Shown here: positions 44,009-51,346 of the stretch, one piece after another
Layout: each line of letters starts with the position of its first letter
How positions within the stretch are numbered: position 1 is the first letter of the stretch
Assembly (NCBI RefSeq): GCF_004123195.1
Contig: NZ_SDLI01000001.1
Span: forward strand, 234,374-298,131
Reading direction: 5' to 3'
Source: Ammoniphilus sp. CFH 90114
GTDB taxonomy: Bacteria > Bacillota > Bacilli > Aneurinibacillales > RAOX-1
Length of the DNA stretch: 63,758 bases
Notes under the pieces: generated by a model
The model's input: only the letters and a program-made list of their open reading frames with translations
Database searches by the model: none
Told to the model about the DNA's origin: nothing
Translations under genes and position numbers: made by a program

Positions 44009-44460
44009 TGGAGCGAGTTATCGTCAATGGCAAGCGATACGTCGACGTCCTACGCTTGATCGAAAGTACGGAGGAGCAGGAGGATAGTCTCCTTCCTCCA
44101 GAGTTTTTCGGTGCAAACGGCGAGTTACTAATTGATTTAAAAGACATCGAGAACAGACGAAAAGAACTCGGAATGGAGCCTTCTCCTCTTGTTATGGCTT
44201 TGAGTGAAGCTGACCAGCGTCGAAAACAGAGACTTGAAGAAGAAGAGAAAATTATAAGAGATGCAGTCGAGTTGTTGATTGACGGAGACCTCACATCATT
44301 GACTTCTGTTGCGTATCTTCTCAATGTTTCTTATAGCAAGATGAAGCGACTTTTAATGAAAGACTCTTTTAAAGACGCATTATTGAAACGCTATAAAGAA
44401 AAACACCCAGAGGAGGTTCAGTGTGATGGCTCAAGTTCATGTAGGAGCATTCGTCGCTGA
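44008..44460 (+). CDS. Hypothetical protein with C-terminal HTH-like segment
   Basis: 150 residues. N-terminal beta-rich part (MERVIVNGKRYVDVLRLIES), acidic helix in the middle, and DLTSLTSVAYLLNVSYSKMKRLLMK near the end that looks like an HTH. Coupled to both neighbours by overlaps. Unrecognised. Confidence 0.6.
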   Translation: MERVIVNGKRYVDVLRLIESTEEQEDSLLPPEFFGANGELLIDLKDIENRRKELGMEPSPLVMALSEADQRRKQRLEEEEKIIRDAVELLIDGDLTSLTSVAYLLNVSYSKMKRLLMKDSFKDALLKRYKEKHPEEVQCDGSSSCRSIRR

Positions 44461-44752
44461 TGGTCATTTTAAACATACGGAAGTGTATTATGAGGTAACT
44501 GGACAAACAACCAAGAATCACAAGAAAAAGGTCCTCGATGTTCGAGTCATTGCGAAAGGTCTTCGAGGTCAATCGGTTGAAATCGTCTGGGAAGACTCTG
44601 ACGATGAAAAGACCTTCACGAGGTTTCAAACGGTTCATTTAACCGAAGGAATTAATGATTGTTTTGTAGTTATAGACAAGGACTTCTTCAGATACCGCAT
44701 AGTTATTGACGGTGATCTTCCTGTTGATAGAGTGGACGTATGGATTCGATAG
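44426..44752 (+). CDS. Hypothetical beta-rich 108-residue protein
   Basis: Start at ATG 44426 (SD AGAGGAGG, inside the upstream gene). Alternating hydrophobic pattern throughout (VLDVRVIAKGLRG, VEIVWEDSDDE), suggesting an all-beta fold, as in small head-tail or tail proteins. No family recognised. Confidence 0.6.
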   Translation: MAQVHVGAFVADGHFKHTEVYYEVTGQTTKNHKKKVLDVRVIAKGLRGQSVEIVWEDSDDEKTFTRFQTVHLTEGINDCFVVIDKDFFRYRIVIDGDLPVDRVDVWIR

Positions 44753-44785
44753 TAGAAGGGGTATCAGCCACGAAGGAGTTGAAAG

Positions 44786-44851
44786 ATGAAAGTTCAAGAG
44801 ACGAGGTCGAAGGTAATTCCTTTGCTCTTCGTCTCTTTTTATTTTTTATGA
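44786..44851 (+). CDS. 21-residue hydrophobic leader-like peptide spanning a terminator
   Basis: ATG 44786 with GAAGGAG 7 bases upstream encodes MKVQETRSKVIPLLFVSFYFL. The coding region contains the whole terminator hairpin at 44797-44841. Translating ribosomes would melt the hairpin, so it may be an attenuator for 44871 onward. Inference. Confidence 0.35.
   Translation: MKVQETRSKVIPLLFVSFYFL
44797..44841 (+). terminator. Terminator after 44426-44752
   Basis: AGAGACGA and TCGTCTCT form the stem, then TTTTATTTTTT. Confidence 0.75.
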
Positions 44852-44870
44852 GAAAGGAGCATGATCAGTA

Positions 44871-45155
44871 ATGTTAGTTTGTGGGGATTCCTTTGTAGTA
44901 GACAATTTTCAAGAGATTGTAGAGAGAATAAAAACACAGTATACTGCTGACGACTTGAGACGGGCAAGGGAGGGTGTTCGAGCAGTTTATCAAGAGAAAG
45001 TCGAACAACTAAAAAGTGTTATCTCAAAGGATGATAGGGTAAACGATTGTATCAAGTTAGAACTATTAATGGAAATCTCGTTACTGGAAACTATCTTTAA
45101 GTTAGGGAAAGAGGAGTCTTCAGAAGTCTTCTTCCTACAAACGAAGGATCAATAA
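44871..45155 (+). CDS. Hypothetical 94-residue helical protein
   Basis: SD GAAAGGAG then ATG. All-helical, with a charged middle (ADDLRRAREGVRAVYQEKVEQLKSVI). Unrecognised; 33 bases before the gp10-like gene, same transcript. Confidence 0.6.
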   Translation: MLVCGDSFVVDNFQEIVERIKTQYTADDLRRAREGVRAVYQEKVEQLKSVISKDDRVNDCIKLELLMEISLLETIFKLGKEESSEVFFLQTKDQ

Positions 45156-45188
45156 GCGAAAAGAGGCAGGCTGTAAGGGGGGATTTAT

Positions 45189-45731
45189 ATGATTGTAAGG
45201 GGTCTGATTAGGCTATCTCGATCTGTCGCTCGAAGAATGGATACCAACGGAGGTTCTGGGATAAAGACTGTTGGTGCTCCAAAGATTGGTATGACAGCAA
45301 CATTCAACACAAGAGGACTCGATAGTCTTGAAGGTGCTCTCGGTTCTATCGTTGAAAGTGCAATGCATGACATCGCAGATGACCTCACTCGAGTTTCTTC
45401 AGAGACTGCACCTCACGATAAAGGTGTTCTTGAGAAGTCTTTCTCAAAAGATGTTGTTTCTCAAGGTTCAAAAGTAACAGCGACGGTGACGTATTCTGTA
45501 TCAGAAAACTCATCTGGAGGTTCGTACAACTACGCTCTGAAAATGCACGAGGACGACTATAATCTAGGAGCAGGTTCTCAAGCAAAGCCTGGAGGAAAGG
45601 GTATGAGTGGTAAAACGTATCCAGTCGGTAAGAAATTTCTTACTCGACCTCTTTACGGTGAAGCTGGAGCGTATAAGGAGCATATCGAGAAAACACTTGA
45701 TAAGGCAATTAAAGACCGTGAGATTAAGTAA
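45189..45731 (+). CDS. HK97 gp10-like / minor head-tail protein
   Basis: 180 residues. Pattern TFNTRGLDSLEGALGSIVESAMHDIADDLTRVSSETAPHDKGVLEKSF, then a beta-rich middle with YNYALKMHEDDYNLG and a C-terminal KFLTRPLYGEAGAYKEHIEKTLDKAI, matches the gp10/tail-completion fold (helix with T-P-x-D/K-x-G-x-L, Y-A-x-x-x-H, F-L). Normally connects phage head and tail. Its presence without other structural genes suggests helper interference or a degraded late operon. Confidence 0.65.
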   Translation: MIVRGLIRLSRSVARRMDTNGGSGIKTVGAPKIGMTATFNTRGLDSLEGALGSIVESAMHDIADDLTRVSSETAPHDKGVLEKSFSKDVVSQGSKVTATVTYSVSENSSGGSYNYALKMHEDDYNLGAGSQAKPGGKGMSGKTYPVGKKFLTRPLYGEAGAYKEHIEKTLDKAIKDREIK

Positions 45732-45831
45732 AAAGCGAAGTGTGGTTGATCTTGGTATTACGGAGGAACTGGCTGCTGTCCTTGAGGCTATGAGAGACTT
45801 GCACTTACAAAAGCGAATGAAAGACGGTTAA
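45718..45831 (+). CDS. Short basic protein overlapping the gp10-like gene
   Basis: 37 residues from GTG 45718, overlapping the gp10-like stop by 14 bases: RLSKKRSVVDLGITEELAAVLEAMRDLHLQKRMKDG. Amphipathic helix. Called because of the coupled position; otherwise unknown. Confidence 0.4.
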   Translation: MRLSKKRSVVDLGITEELAAVLEAMRDLHLQKRMKDG

Positions 45832-45860
45832 CAAAGTATATTGAATATAGAGAAATAAGG

Positions 45861-45895
45861 GCGAGGTCTCGGAAGAGGTCTCGCTTCTTTTATTG
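45861..45895 (+). terminator. Terminator of the gp10 operon
   Basis: GCGAG and CTCGC with GTCTC-rich interior, followed by TTCTTTTATT. Confidence 0.6.
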
Positions 45896-46003
45896 TCTTC
45901 GAAAGACATGAAAAGTCACACCGATGTCGTGATGGTTACATAAATAGACGAGAGTAGACGAGTAAAGATCAAAACAAAATTTATTAAAAAGGAGCGATTG
46001 ACT

Positions 46004-46474
46004 ATGATGGAAAGGCAAATAATTGAAGAACAAATAATGCTAAGAGAAGTGTTTGAAAGACAGATGATGAAAGAACAAAAGATACTCAGACAAATGATGG
46101 AGAAGGAGACGATAGACCTTATGCAGGACGAGGACTTTCGACATCAATTCTATTTCTCTGGAGAAGAGATAAGAAAATATCGTGAACAGGCAGGGTTATC
46201 AAAAAGACAACTTGCGGACATTGTCGGAGTCTCACAGTCACATATCCACAATATAGAGGCTGAGCGAGATAGACAGTCTAGAGCGTTGAATTCGAGATTG
46301 CTCGATGTATTTTTCCCTATGGAGAAAGAGTACGAATATGAGTACAGTTACACTCGTGTCGTGAAGCACCCGAATGTAAAGTATCTGCGATTTATTAGTG
46401 CTAATCGAGAATTATTTGGGACTAGGGAAGAAATACTCGCACTTGCTCACAACATTATAAAACATCTTGCGTAG
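46004..46474 (+). CDS. XRE-HTH protein with N-terminal coiled coil
   Basis: 156 residues from ATG 46004 (SD AAAAAGGAG). An N-terminal Met/Glu/Gln-rich helix (residues 1-40) is followed by HTH LSKRQLADIVGVSQSHIHNIEAERD and a C-terminal domain with FISANRELFGTREEILALAHNIIKHL. Possibly a second-stage regulator. Ends with a terminator. Confidence 0.75.
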   Translation: MMERQIIEEQIMLREVFERQMMKEQKILRQMMEKETIDLMQDEDFRHQFYFSGEEIRKYREQAGLSKRQLADIVGVSQSHIHNIEAERDRQSRALNSRLLDVFFPMEKEYEYEYSYTRVVKHPNVKYLRFISANRELFGTREEILALAHNIIKHLA

Positions 46475-46499
46475 GAGAGCCTTCTCAGGTTCTCTTTTT
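46475..46499 (+). terminator. Terminator after 46004-46474
   Basis: GAGAGCC / GGTTCTC (one G-U) followed by TTTTTC. Confidence 0.65.
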
Positions 46500-46561
46500 C
46501 TCGTTTAGAAACAGTCTGAATCGTCAAAACTGTTTCTAAAACGTTAAGGACGGTGAACTCC

Positions 46562-46690
46562 ATGAATTGTTGGAAGTGTGGTAAGCAGATAAAAGAAAAA
46601 ACCGCTGATAAGCGGTATGGACAGTGTATCAAATGTACGAAAATCGATCTTGCCTTTGTCCAAGGGATGAAAAACACGCTTAAACAATAA
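46562..46690 (+). CDS. 42-residue zinc-ribbon protein
   Basis: MNCWKCGKQI...CIKC: two CxxC knuckles 20 residues apart, a complete mini zinc ribbon. SD AAGGACGGTG. Typical phage/element small protein; role unknown. Confidence 0.6.
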   Translation: MNCWKCGKQIKEKTADKRYGQCIKCTKIDLAFVQGMKNTLKQ

Positions 46691-46859
46691 TGACCTTTTT
46701 GTTGTCGATGATGATACTCGCTCAGAACTCTCCTCTCTTCGTAATAGTGGAAACTCGAAGCTACATCACTCGATGACTCGTTCAGTGAATCATACGAAGA
46801 GGGAGAAGGTTTTATGATTGTCTTGTTCGTCTTTCGTTATTATGGGGTCTGAGGGAATA

Positions 46860-47615
46860 CTAGGAGATATATAATCCACACTTAATTATGTGCCAGTTCA
46901 ACGACTCAGCAGGAGATGTAATTTTGAAATACTCATCTACATTGGCAGAATTAAAAGAAGGCTCATCTTCATCGATATCTAAGTCAACTTCGTTGTATTT
47001 TACTAAGAGTTGATGTGTGACTGCTTTCTCAATCGTTAACATGACACTTTCTTTATCAAGTTCTTTTTCTGCAATTGCTTCAATAAATCGCCGCCCTTCT
47101 AAAGTTGCAGTTCTACTTTTCTTTCCTTTGTTATTTTTTGTAATGTATCCGTAGATGAAATTAAAATTGGTTATATCGTCATCGAAAAAGTTTGAGAGAG
47201 CGTGAATACATATGAGGTCTTTATGACTTAAGTTTGACTGGTTATTTACCATAGTTTGAAGCATAGTACCCATAATTAAACACGCTTTACTAGAACGTGC
47301 TAACATGATTTTTGAAAAAGTGTCAGCAATGAATTCAGCTTTCGCTTCATCATCAATGTAATTAATCAACTTTTCAATCTGATCTTCAGTTGGAATTTCT
47401 TCTGGTTTGAATCCTCTTAAGAATGATTCAAACCTTTTTTGCATTATTAGGGAAGTAGTATTCTTGACGAACCCTACAACCTTTACCGTGTCTCCTAGTA
47501 GTTGCACATAGTCGTTTTCTAAGATATCTTTCTTCACATCTAGGTAATTCGATATATGCTGATTCGCTTTTTCCCAGACATCTTTTGACCGCTGTATTAA
47601 CTCTCCTTTGTCCAT
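46860..47615 (-). CDS. Hypothetical 251-residue protein (cargo)
   Basis: Leftward gene near the right end of element B with its own SD (GGAGAAGG). Helical N-terminus (DVWEKANQHISNYLDVKKDIL) and an acidic C-terminal region. No family recognised. Being monocistronic and opposite to the element's operon, it is probably an accessory (lysogenic-conversion or defence) gene. Confidence 0.65.
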   Translation of the reverse strand: MDKGELIQRSKDVWEKANQHISNYLDVKKDILENDYVQLLGDTVKVVGFVKNTTSLIMQKRFESFLRGFKPEEIPTEDQIEKLINYIDDEAKAEFIADTFSKIMLARSSKACLIMGTMLQTMVNNQSNLSHKDLICIHALSNFFDDDITNFNFIYGYITKNNKGKKSRTATLEGRRFIEAIAEKELDKESVMLTIEKAVTHQLLVKYNEVDLDIDEDEPSFNSANVDEYFKITSPAESLNWHIIKCGLYIS

Positions 47616-47856
47616 GTCTTCTCCTTCTCCTATTGTTTTAAAGTCTATTTTTAGTATTCTCGAAGATGATTAAAATTCCTGTATTGTGGAATTCAAGATA
47701 TGAGTATTCTGAAGATTAAAATGAGGGAGTTCGTGTAATTACGTCTCTTTTGTTCCATCTGGTGCAACAGTGGGGGAATCGAGGAATATCGTTCAACTTC
47801 ACACATTTACTTACTATATGTTAGTTAAATGCAGATGTATCAAGGTGTCACGCTTT

Positions 47857-47996
47857 TCGAGGTTTATCGGTGAATTCGTTTAGAACTCCGTTAATCACAC
47901 CCCAGACGTTCCCATCCCGAAACTTTCGAACTGGCAATACCCAGCGACAAGACCTCAGAGCAAGTCCTCGGAAGTCGTCCCTTCGTTAAACCTCGA
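47857..47996 (+). ncRNA. Candidate structured RNA with 5S rRNA-like segment
   Basis: TCGAGGTTTA (47857-47866) and TAAACCTCGA (47987-47996) are perfect 10-bp complements enclosing 120 bases, like a closing helix. Inside, TCACACCC (47895-47902), five extra bases, then GTTCCCATCCCGAA (47908-47921) copies the most conserved loop B-C region of 5S rRNA. CTGG/CCAG and CGAAA/TTTCG hairpins follow. The 3' half matches 5S poorly, so it is not a normal 5S gene. Transcription is not shown. Confidence 0.35.
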
Positions 47997-48039
47997 CAAC
48001 AGCGAATGAGTGACGTCCTTCGATACTCCTCGAAACATT

Positions 48040-48069
48040 TCGTCGTATTTCCTTGAGAATATACGACGA
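48040..48069. repeat. 9-bp inverted repeat near the right recombinase
   Basis: TCGTCGTAT and ATACGACGA separated by 12 bases, about 95 bases before the recombinase start. Possible operator or recombinase arm site. Confidence 0.6.
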
Positions 48070-48163
48070 GTTTGATACAGTAATTACAGGGAAACATTGA
48101 TATTTCGCTTGATTAACTCAAGAAAATCTCGTCATATATCCTCTGAAGGGAGTGTATATCAGT

Positions 48164-49027
48164 ATGAAATTCGAGAAGTTTATCGAGAAGCTACAACATG
48201 AAGGAAAGTCAGAACTGACATTAAGACAGTATCGTTCAAGCTGGAATCGTTTCGTCAAATGGTTCGATGGTGAAGACGCTGAACAAGCGACTCAACTCGA
48301 TATTGCTCGTTTCAAGAGAACCATGCTGGAGAACCTCAGTCCTTCCACCGTGAAGCAGACGCTCCTCCATGTCCGAGCGTTCTTCTCGTACCTAACAGAG
48401 CAGGGAGACGCTCCAGACAATCCAGTTGAGAACGTCGACGCTGTTACTGTAGCAAGGACTACTCCTAAATGGCTGAACAAGAATGAACAGAATGCTGTTA
48501 TAAGAGCAATTCGCAGATATGGCGACATTAAGGAACTAACGATCTTTACACTGTTATTACATACAGGACTCAGGGTTCAAGAACTCTGTGACGTGAAGCT
48601 GACAGATATCACCCTGACAGATAGGAAAGGAAATCTAGTCGTCAGGAAAGGTAAGCACAACAGGAGAAGAGAGGTTCCTTTGAATGTAGATTCTCGAAGA
48701 GTTCTCGAACAATATCTATCTAGTCGTAACAGTGAGAGCGAATATCTCTTCGACTCCCAGCGTTCTCCTCAGATGACAACCAGAGCAGTACAGCATATCA
48801 TTGAGAAATATCGCAAGCTGACAGGTATTGAAAATCTGACTGCTCATGCACTTCGTCATTCGTTCTGTCATGAACTCGTAAGTAAAAAAATTCCTCTCGA
48901 TGTTGTCGCTCGTCTCGCTGGACACATGAAAGCCAACGGAACACCTAACATAGAAATGACTCTCGTGTATACTCAGCCTTCTCATGAGGACTTAGAGCGA
49001 GCAGTCGAAGAACTAAGTTGGACGTGA
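48164..49027 (+). CDS. Tyrosine recombinase (right-end XerC/D-like recombinase of element B)
   Basis: 287 residues from ATG 48164 (SD AAGGGAG; GTG 48152 overlaps the SD). Compact XerC/D-like enzyme: R137 (HTGLRVQE), K164 region RKGKHNRRREVPL, H228-x-x-R231, H254 and Y269 all present. A second recombinase in one element, at the opposite end from the integrase. It may act in dimer resolution or excision, or be the enzyme of an ancestral element. Confidence 0.9.
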   Translation: MKFEKFIEKLQHEGKSELTLRQYRSSWNRFVKWFDGEDAEQATQLDIARFKRTMLENLSPSTVKQTLLHVRAFFSYLTEQGDAPDNPVENVDAVTVARTTPKWLNKNEQNAVIRAIRRYGDIKELTIFTLLLHTGLRVQELCDVKLTDITLTDRKGNLVVRKGKHNRRREVPLNVDSRRVLEQYLSSRNSESEYLFDSQRSPQMTTRAVQHIIEKYRKLTGIENLTAHALRHSFCHELVSKKIPLDVVARLAGHMKANGTPNIEMTLVYTQPSHEDLERAVEELSWT

Positions 49028-49053
49028 GGCTAGAAGTCTTCACGTCCTTTTTT
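49020..49053 (+). terminator. Terminator after the right recombinase
   Basis: GACGTGA and TCACGTC, then TTTTTTTG. Confidence 0.75.
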
Positions 49054-49364
49054 GTTTGGTTGTCGATGGAGAATTGTACAAATTTGACCCCTACCCCAAG
49101 GGGGAGCCACCCCTCGAACTGGACGGGAAAGGGATAAAAACAAATATACAATTTTTTGTAAACTCAAAGGTCAAGAGAAGGACAGCTTCACTCAAGAAAG
49201 GCAACGAAAGACATCGAAATTCCTCGTTCTTAAACCGAAGGGAACCCAGCCCCTCTAAGAGACCTCTATCAAAGATTTTTTCTTCATTAAATTACGAAAT
49301 CTTGTTATAAATTTACGCAAAATTTTTGAGACTTTCGTAGGTCGCAGGGAGGCGGTTCTCGGAC
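49054..49364. other. Gene-free right arm of element B
   Basis: 311 bases with no frame that has a ribosome site. It contains runs such as CCCCTACCCC and GGGGGAGCC but no clear terminator or repeat. Possible recombinase arm-binding region. Confidence 0.4.
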
Positions 49365-49392
49365 TTGCAATTCGTCGAGGCTATGATATAAT
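49365..49392 (+). promoter_or_regulatory. Outward-facing promoter at the right end of element B
   Basis: TTGCAA and TATAAT with 16-base spacing, reading through the attachment site toward the tRNA terminator. Parallels the promoter at 34016-34044 in element A. Confidence 0.5.
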
Positions 49393-49510
49393 CGTCTTAA
49401 TCGAATGAGAGTTGAAATGTTCTGAAGGTTGTACCGAGTGCTGATATTATAGCGTTTGGACTCCGATATGGACTTCGTAAAACCAACGGAAACAACGGAA
49501 AATCCTCCAA

Positions 49511-49562
49511 GCACCCTTGGGGTGGGTGAGGTCGCAGGTTCAAATCCTGTCGTTCCGACCAT
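49511..49562 (+). repeat. Attachment-site direct repeat, right copy of element B
   Basis: 52 bases identical to 34150-34201: anticodon arm through CCA of tRNA-Pro(GGG). No tRNA 5' half precedes it here, so it is a 3' fragment only. Followed by what is probably the original tRNA-Pro terminator. Confidence 0.93.
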
Positions 49563-49580
49563 TACTTTAGTACATAGATA

Positions 49581-49614
49581 AACACTCAATTGAAATTGAA
49601 TTGAGTGTTTTTTT
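49581..49614 (+). terminator. Terminator, probably of the original tRNA-Pro gene
   Basis: AACACTCAATT and AATTGAGTGTT around GAAATTG, then TTTTTT; 19 bases after the attachment repeat. Confidence 0.85.
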
Positions 49615-49786
49615 GTTAGGCTCCTGTAGAATTCGAAGGTTGCTCCCTTAATACATATTCATATGCAACTGTCTAATCAATAAAAGTACAATAAAAAAGT
49701 AGGGGCTAAAATAAAAGATTTCAGTATAATTCTCTTCCTCGCCTTGTATATATCAAGAAGTAGACCCTTTAAAGGGGGGGAATAGA

Positions 49787-49957
49787 ATGGCCGGTAAGGA
49801 AATGTTTTGTTACTCATGTGAGGTATCACGCCCATTTCAGATTGATGGACCAAGATATGACTGGACGGAAAAAGGGATGATCGAAATATTAGATTATCAT
49901 TGTTCTGTATGTAAAAAGCACTATAGAACCACACGATCTGTTAAAGTAATAGGCTAA
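49787..49957 (+). CDS. 56-residue zinc-ribbon protein
   Basis: MAGKEMFCYSCEVSRPF...HCSVCKKHYRTTRSVKVIG: CxxC pairs at both ends form a zinc ribbon. SD AAAGGGGGGG. First chromosomal gene right of the element, just before the tRNA cluster. Unrecognised family. Confidence 0.65.
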   Translation: MAGKEMFCYSCEVSRPFQIDGPRYDWTEKGMIEILDYHCSVCKKHYRTTRSVKVIG

Positions 49958-50015
49958 CATCAAACTTGACTTTGGAGTAAATAAAAGATAAAATGTTCCT
50001 TGTCACATTAATTAT

Positions 50016-50092
50016 GGCGGTCGTGGCGAAGTGGTTAACGCATCGGATTGTGGCTCCGACACACGTGGGTTCGATTCCCATCGATCGCCCCA
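50016..50092 (+). tRNA. tRNA-His (GTG)
   Basis: Full cloverleaf with the extra G(-1) opposite C73, acceptor GCGGTCG/CGATCGC, anticodon GTG and encoded CCA. First of three clustered tRNAs. Confidence 0.95.
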
Positions 50093-50099
50093 TTCATTT

Positions 50100-50174
50100 G
50101 GGAGTATAGCCAAGTGGTAAGGCACAGGTCTGCAAAACCTTTATTCCCCGGTTCAAATCCGGGTACTCCCTCCA
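50100..50174 (+). tRNA. tRNA-Cys (GCA)
   Basis: Acceptor GGGAGTA/TACTCCC, discriminator T, encoded CCA, anticodon loop CTGCAAA with anticodon GCA. 7 bases after tRNA-His. Confidence 0.93.
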
Positions 50175-50199
50175 GTGAGGTCCTTGTTCATATATTTTT

Positions 50200-50286
50200 G
50201 CGGTCGTGGTGGAATTGGCAGACACGCTATCTTGAGGGGGTAGTGGTCGTATGATCGTGCGAGTTCGAGTCTCGCCGACCGCACCA
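50200..50286 (+). tRNA. tRNA-Leu (GAG)
   Basis: Class II tRNA with long variable arm, acceptor GCGGTCG/CGACCGC, anticodon GAG in loop TTGAGGG, A73 and encoded CCA. Last of the His-Cys-Leu cluster. Confidence 0.95.
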
Positions 50287-50302
50287 TTTATACATAGTTG
50301 TT

Positions 50303-50355
50303 AAGGCTTCTTTCCTTAAGATGATACACACTTCTTAAGGAAAGAAGCCTTTTTA
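50303..50355 (+). terminator. Terminator of the tRNA cluster
   Basis: AAGGCTTCTTTCCTTAAGA and TCTTAAGGAAAGAAGCCTT form a 19-bp stem, then TTTT. Confidence 0.9.
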
Positions 50356-50404
50356 TCTTTTTGGGACCCCTACGATTGAGGGGAAAGAATCGATTTACCT
50401 GAAC

Positions 50405-50569
50405 TTAAGCAAAACCCTTTGCTTTTAACTCGCGATATTCTTTTTCACTATCTTTGGCCACTTGGAGCTTTTTTTGGAAATCAGCCTGGTATTCAGCATA
50501 AATTACCCCGCGCGCACGGAAAAGAGCCGATTCTAGCGCTTGTGTCGTCTTTTCTTTAAATGGTCTGAT
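50405..50569 (-). CDS. Small charged protein with probable non-AUG (ATC/ATT) start
   Basis: 54 residues: helical, charged (RPFKEKTTQALESALFRARG ... EYRELKAKGFA, shown in part). A consensus SD (AAAGGAGGG) ends 7 bases before ATC 50567-50569; ATC at 50570 and ATT at 50573 are alternatives, and no ATG, GTG or TTG exists in the plausible window. The only ATG, at 50686, has no SD and adds a non-conserved-looking N-terminus. Unknown function. AUU/AUC starts are known for self-regulated genes such as infC. Confidence 0.45.
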   Translation of the reverse strand: MRPFKEKTTQALESALFRARGVIYAEYQADFQKKLQVAKDSEKEYRELKAKGFA

Positions 50570-50796
50570 GATAATCCCTCCTTTTATGGTCTTCTTTATT
50601 TTCCAATATTTTTCCAAAACAATCAAATAGCAGGAAATAGACTTACAGGTGAATAGAGGGGAGGAGGCGCTCTGATAGCTAATCATCTTCGTTAGATAGA
50701 AAGATCCTCAGAAACCCGGTATTATGCTCTCTATTTAGGTCTTTTAACTCCGTATAAATTGAAAAACAAAGAACATGATATGCTTGAGGTGATTTC

Positions 50797-51300
50797 ATGG
50801 ATTATCTTACCGTAGTGTTTAAAACCTTCGTAGTCTTTGTGGCTGTAATCATTGGTTTTCGCATCATGGGCAACCAGGCCGTAGGTAGGCTCACGGCATT
50901 CGATTTGGTTGTGGTTATTGCTCTAGGAGCATTAATGGGGGCACCTCTTGCAGATGATTCATTAAATATCTACATGGCGGTTACAGCAGTGGCTTCTTTG
51001 GTGTTCCTTCAGAGGTTTACAGCGTTTCTTACCGTCAAAAGTAAGTGGTTTGCTAAGGTGGCGATCGGGGAACCTATTAAGTTGATAGAACAAGGGAAAA
51101 TTTATGAGAAAGGACTTTATCATTCCAGACTAACGTACGACAACCTCATGGAGGAGTTGAGGTTAAAGGGAGTCACGAAGCTAGCAGATGTTGAATTGGC
51201 TTATCTTGAGCCGGAAGGGCAAGTGAGTGTGATCCCAATAAAAGAAAAGCAGCCTTTGACTCGTTCGGACCTCGACGAAATCAGAAAGGGAGAAAAATAG
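50797..51300 (+). CDS. DUF421 (YetF-like) membrane protein
   Basis: 167 residues. Three N-terminal membrane spans (residues 5-24, 33-52, 55-74) with the hallmark FRIMGNQAVGRLTAFDLVVVIALGALMG, then a cytosolic DUF421 domain (PIKLIEQGKIYEKGLYHSRLTYDNLMEELR). Short form of the YetF/YdfR family; members of the family occur in spore membranes. Monocistronic, SD GAGGTGA. Function of the family is not settled. Confidence 0.85.
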   Translation: MDYLTVVFKTFVVFVAVIIGFRIMGNQAVGRLTAFDLVVVIALGALMGAPLADDSLNIYMAVTAVASLVFLQRFTAFLTVKSKWFAKVAIGEPIKLIEQGKIYEKGLYHSRLTYDNLMEELRLKGVTKLADVELAYLEPEGQVSVIPIKEKQPLTRSDLDEIRKGEK

Positions 51301-51305
51301 CATGA

Positions 51306-51340
51306 TGTCTTTAGGAAACTTAAATCATTTCCTAAAGACA
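51306..51340. terminator. Terminator between DUF421 and spoVR genes
   Basis: TGTCTTTAGGAAA and TTTCCTAAAGACA, 13-bp stem; T run on the minus strand (TATTTTT), so mainly ends the spoVR operon. Confidence 0.8.
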
Positions 51341-51346
51341 ACATGC

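Larger units (their letters stand above)
47616..48163. other. Long noncoding region with structured DNA/RNA before the right recombinase
   Basis: About 550 bases with no supported gene. The right two thirds are unusually GC-rich and structured (see the two entries inside it). The left third is AT-rich and holds only the leader of the leftward gene. Confidence 0.5.
34150..49510. mobile_element. Element B: 15.4-kb integrative element, satellite- or prophage-like
   Basis: Bounded by perfect 52-bp repeats of the tRNA-Pro 3' end. Base composition and codon use differ from element A: higher GC and many CGA/CGT Arg and GAC Asp codons. Contents: a tyrosine recombinase at each end, replication-type winged-helix proteins, divergent XRE control with a palindromic operator, an HNH endonuclease, phBC6A51-type HTH and gp10-like proteins. 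No capsid, portal, large terminase, tail or lysis genes were recognised, so self-sufficient phage production is unlikely. Confidence 0.85.

Noticed and set aside
49056-49589. Several frames of 68-94 residues in the right arm of element B
   Set aside because: They cross the attachment site or terminator, lack SD sequences and have atypical composition.
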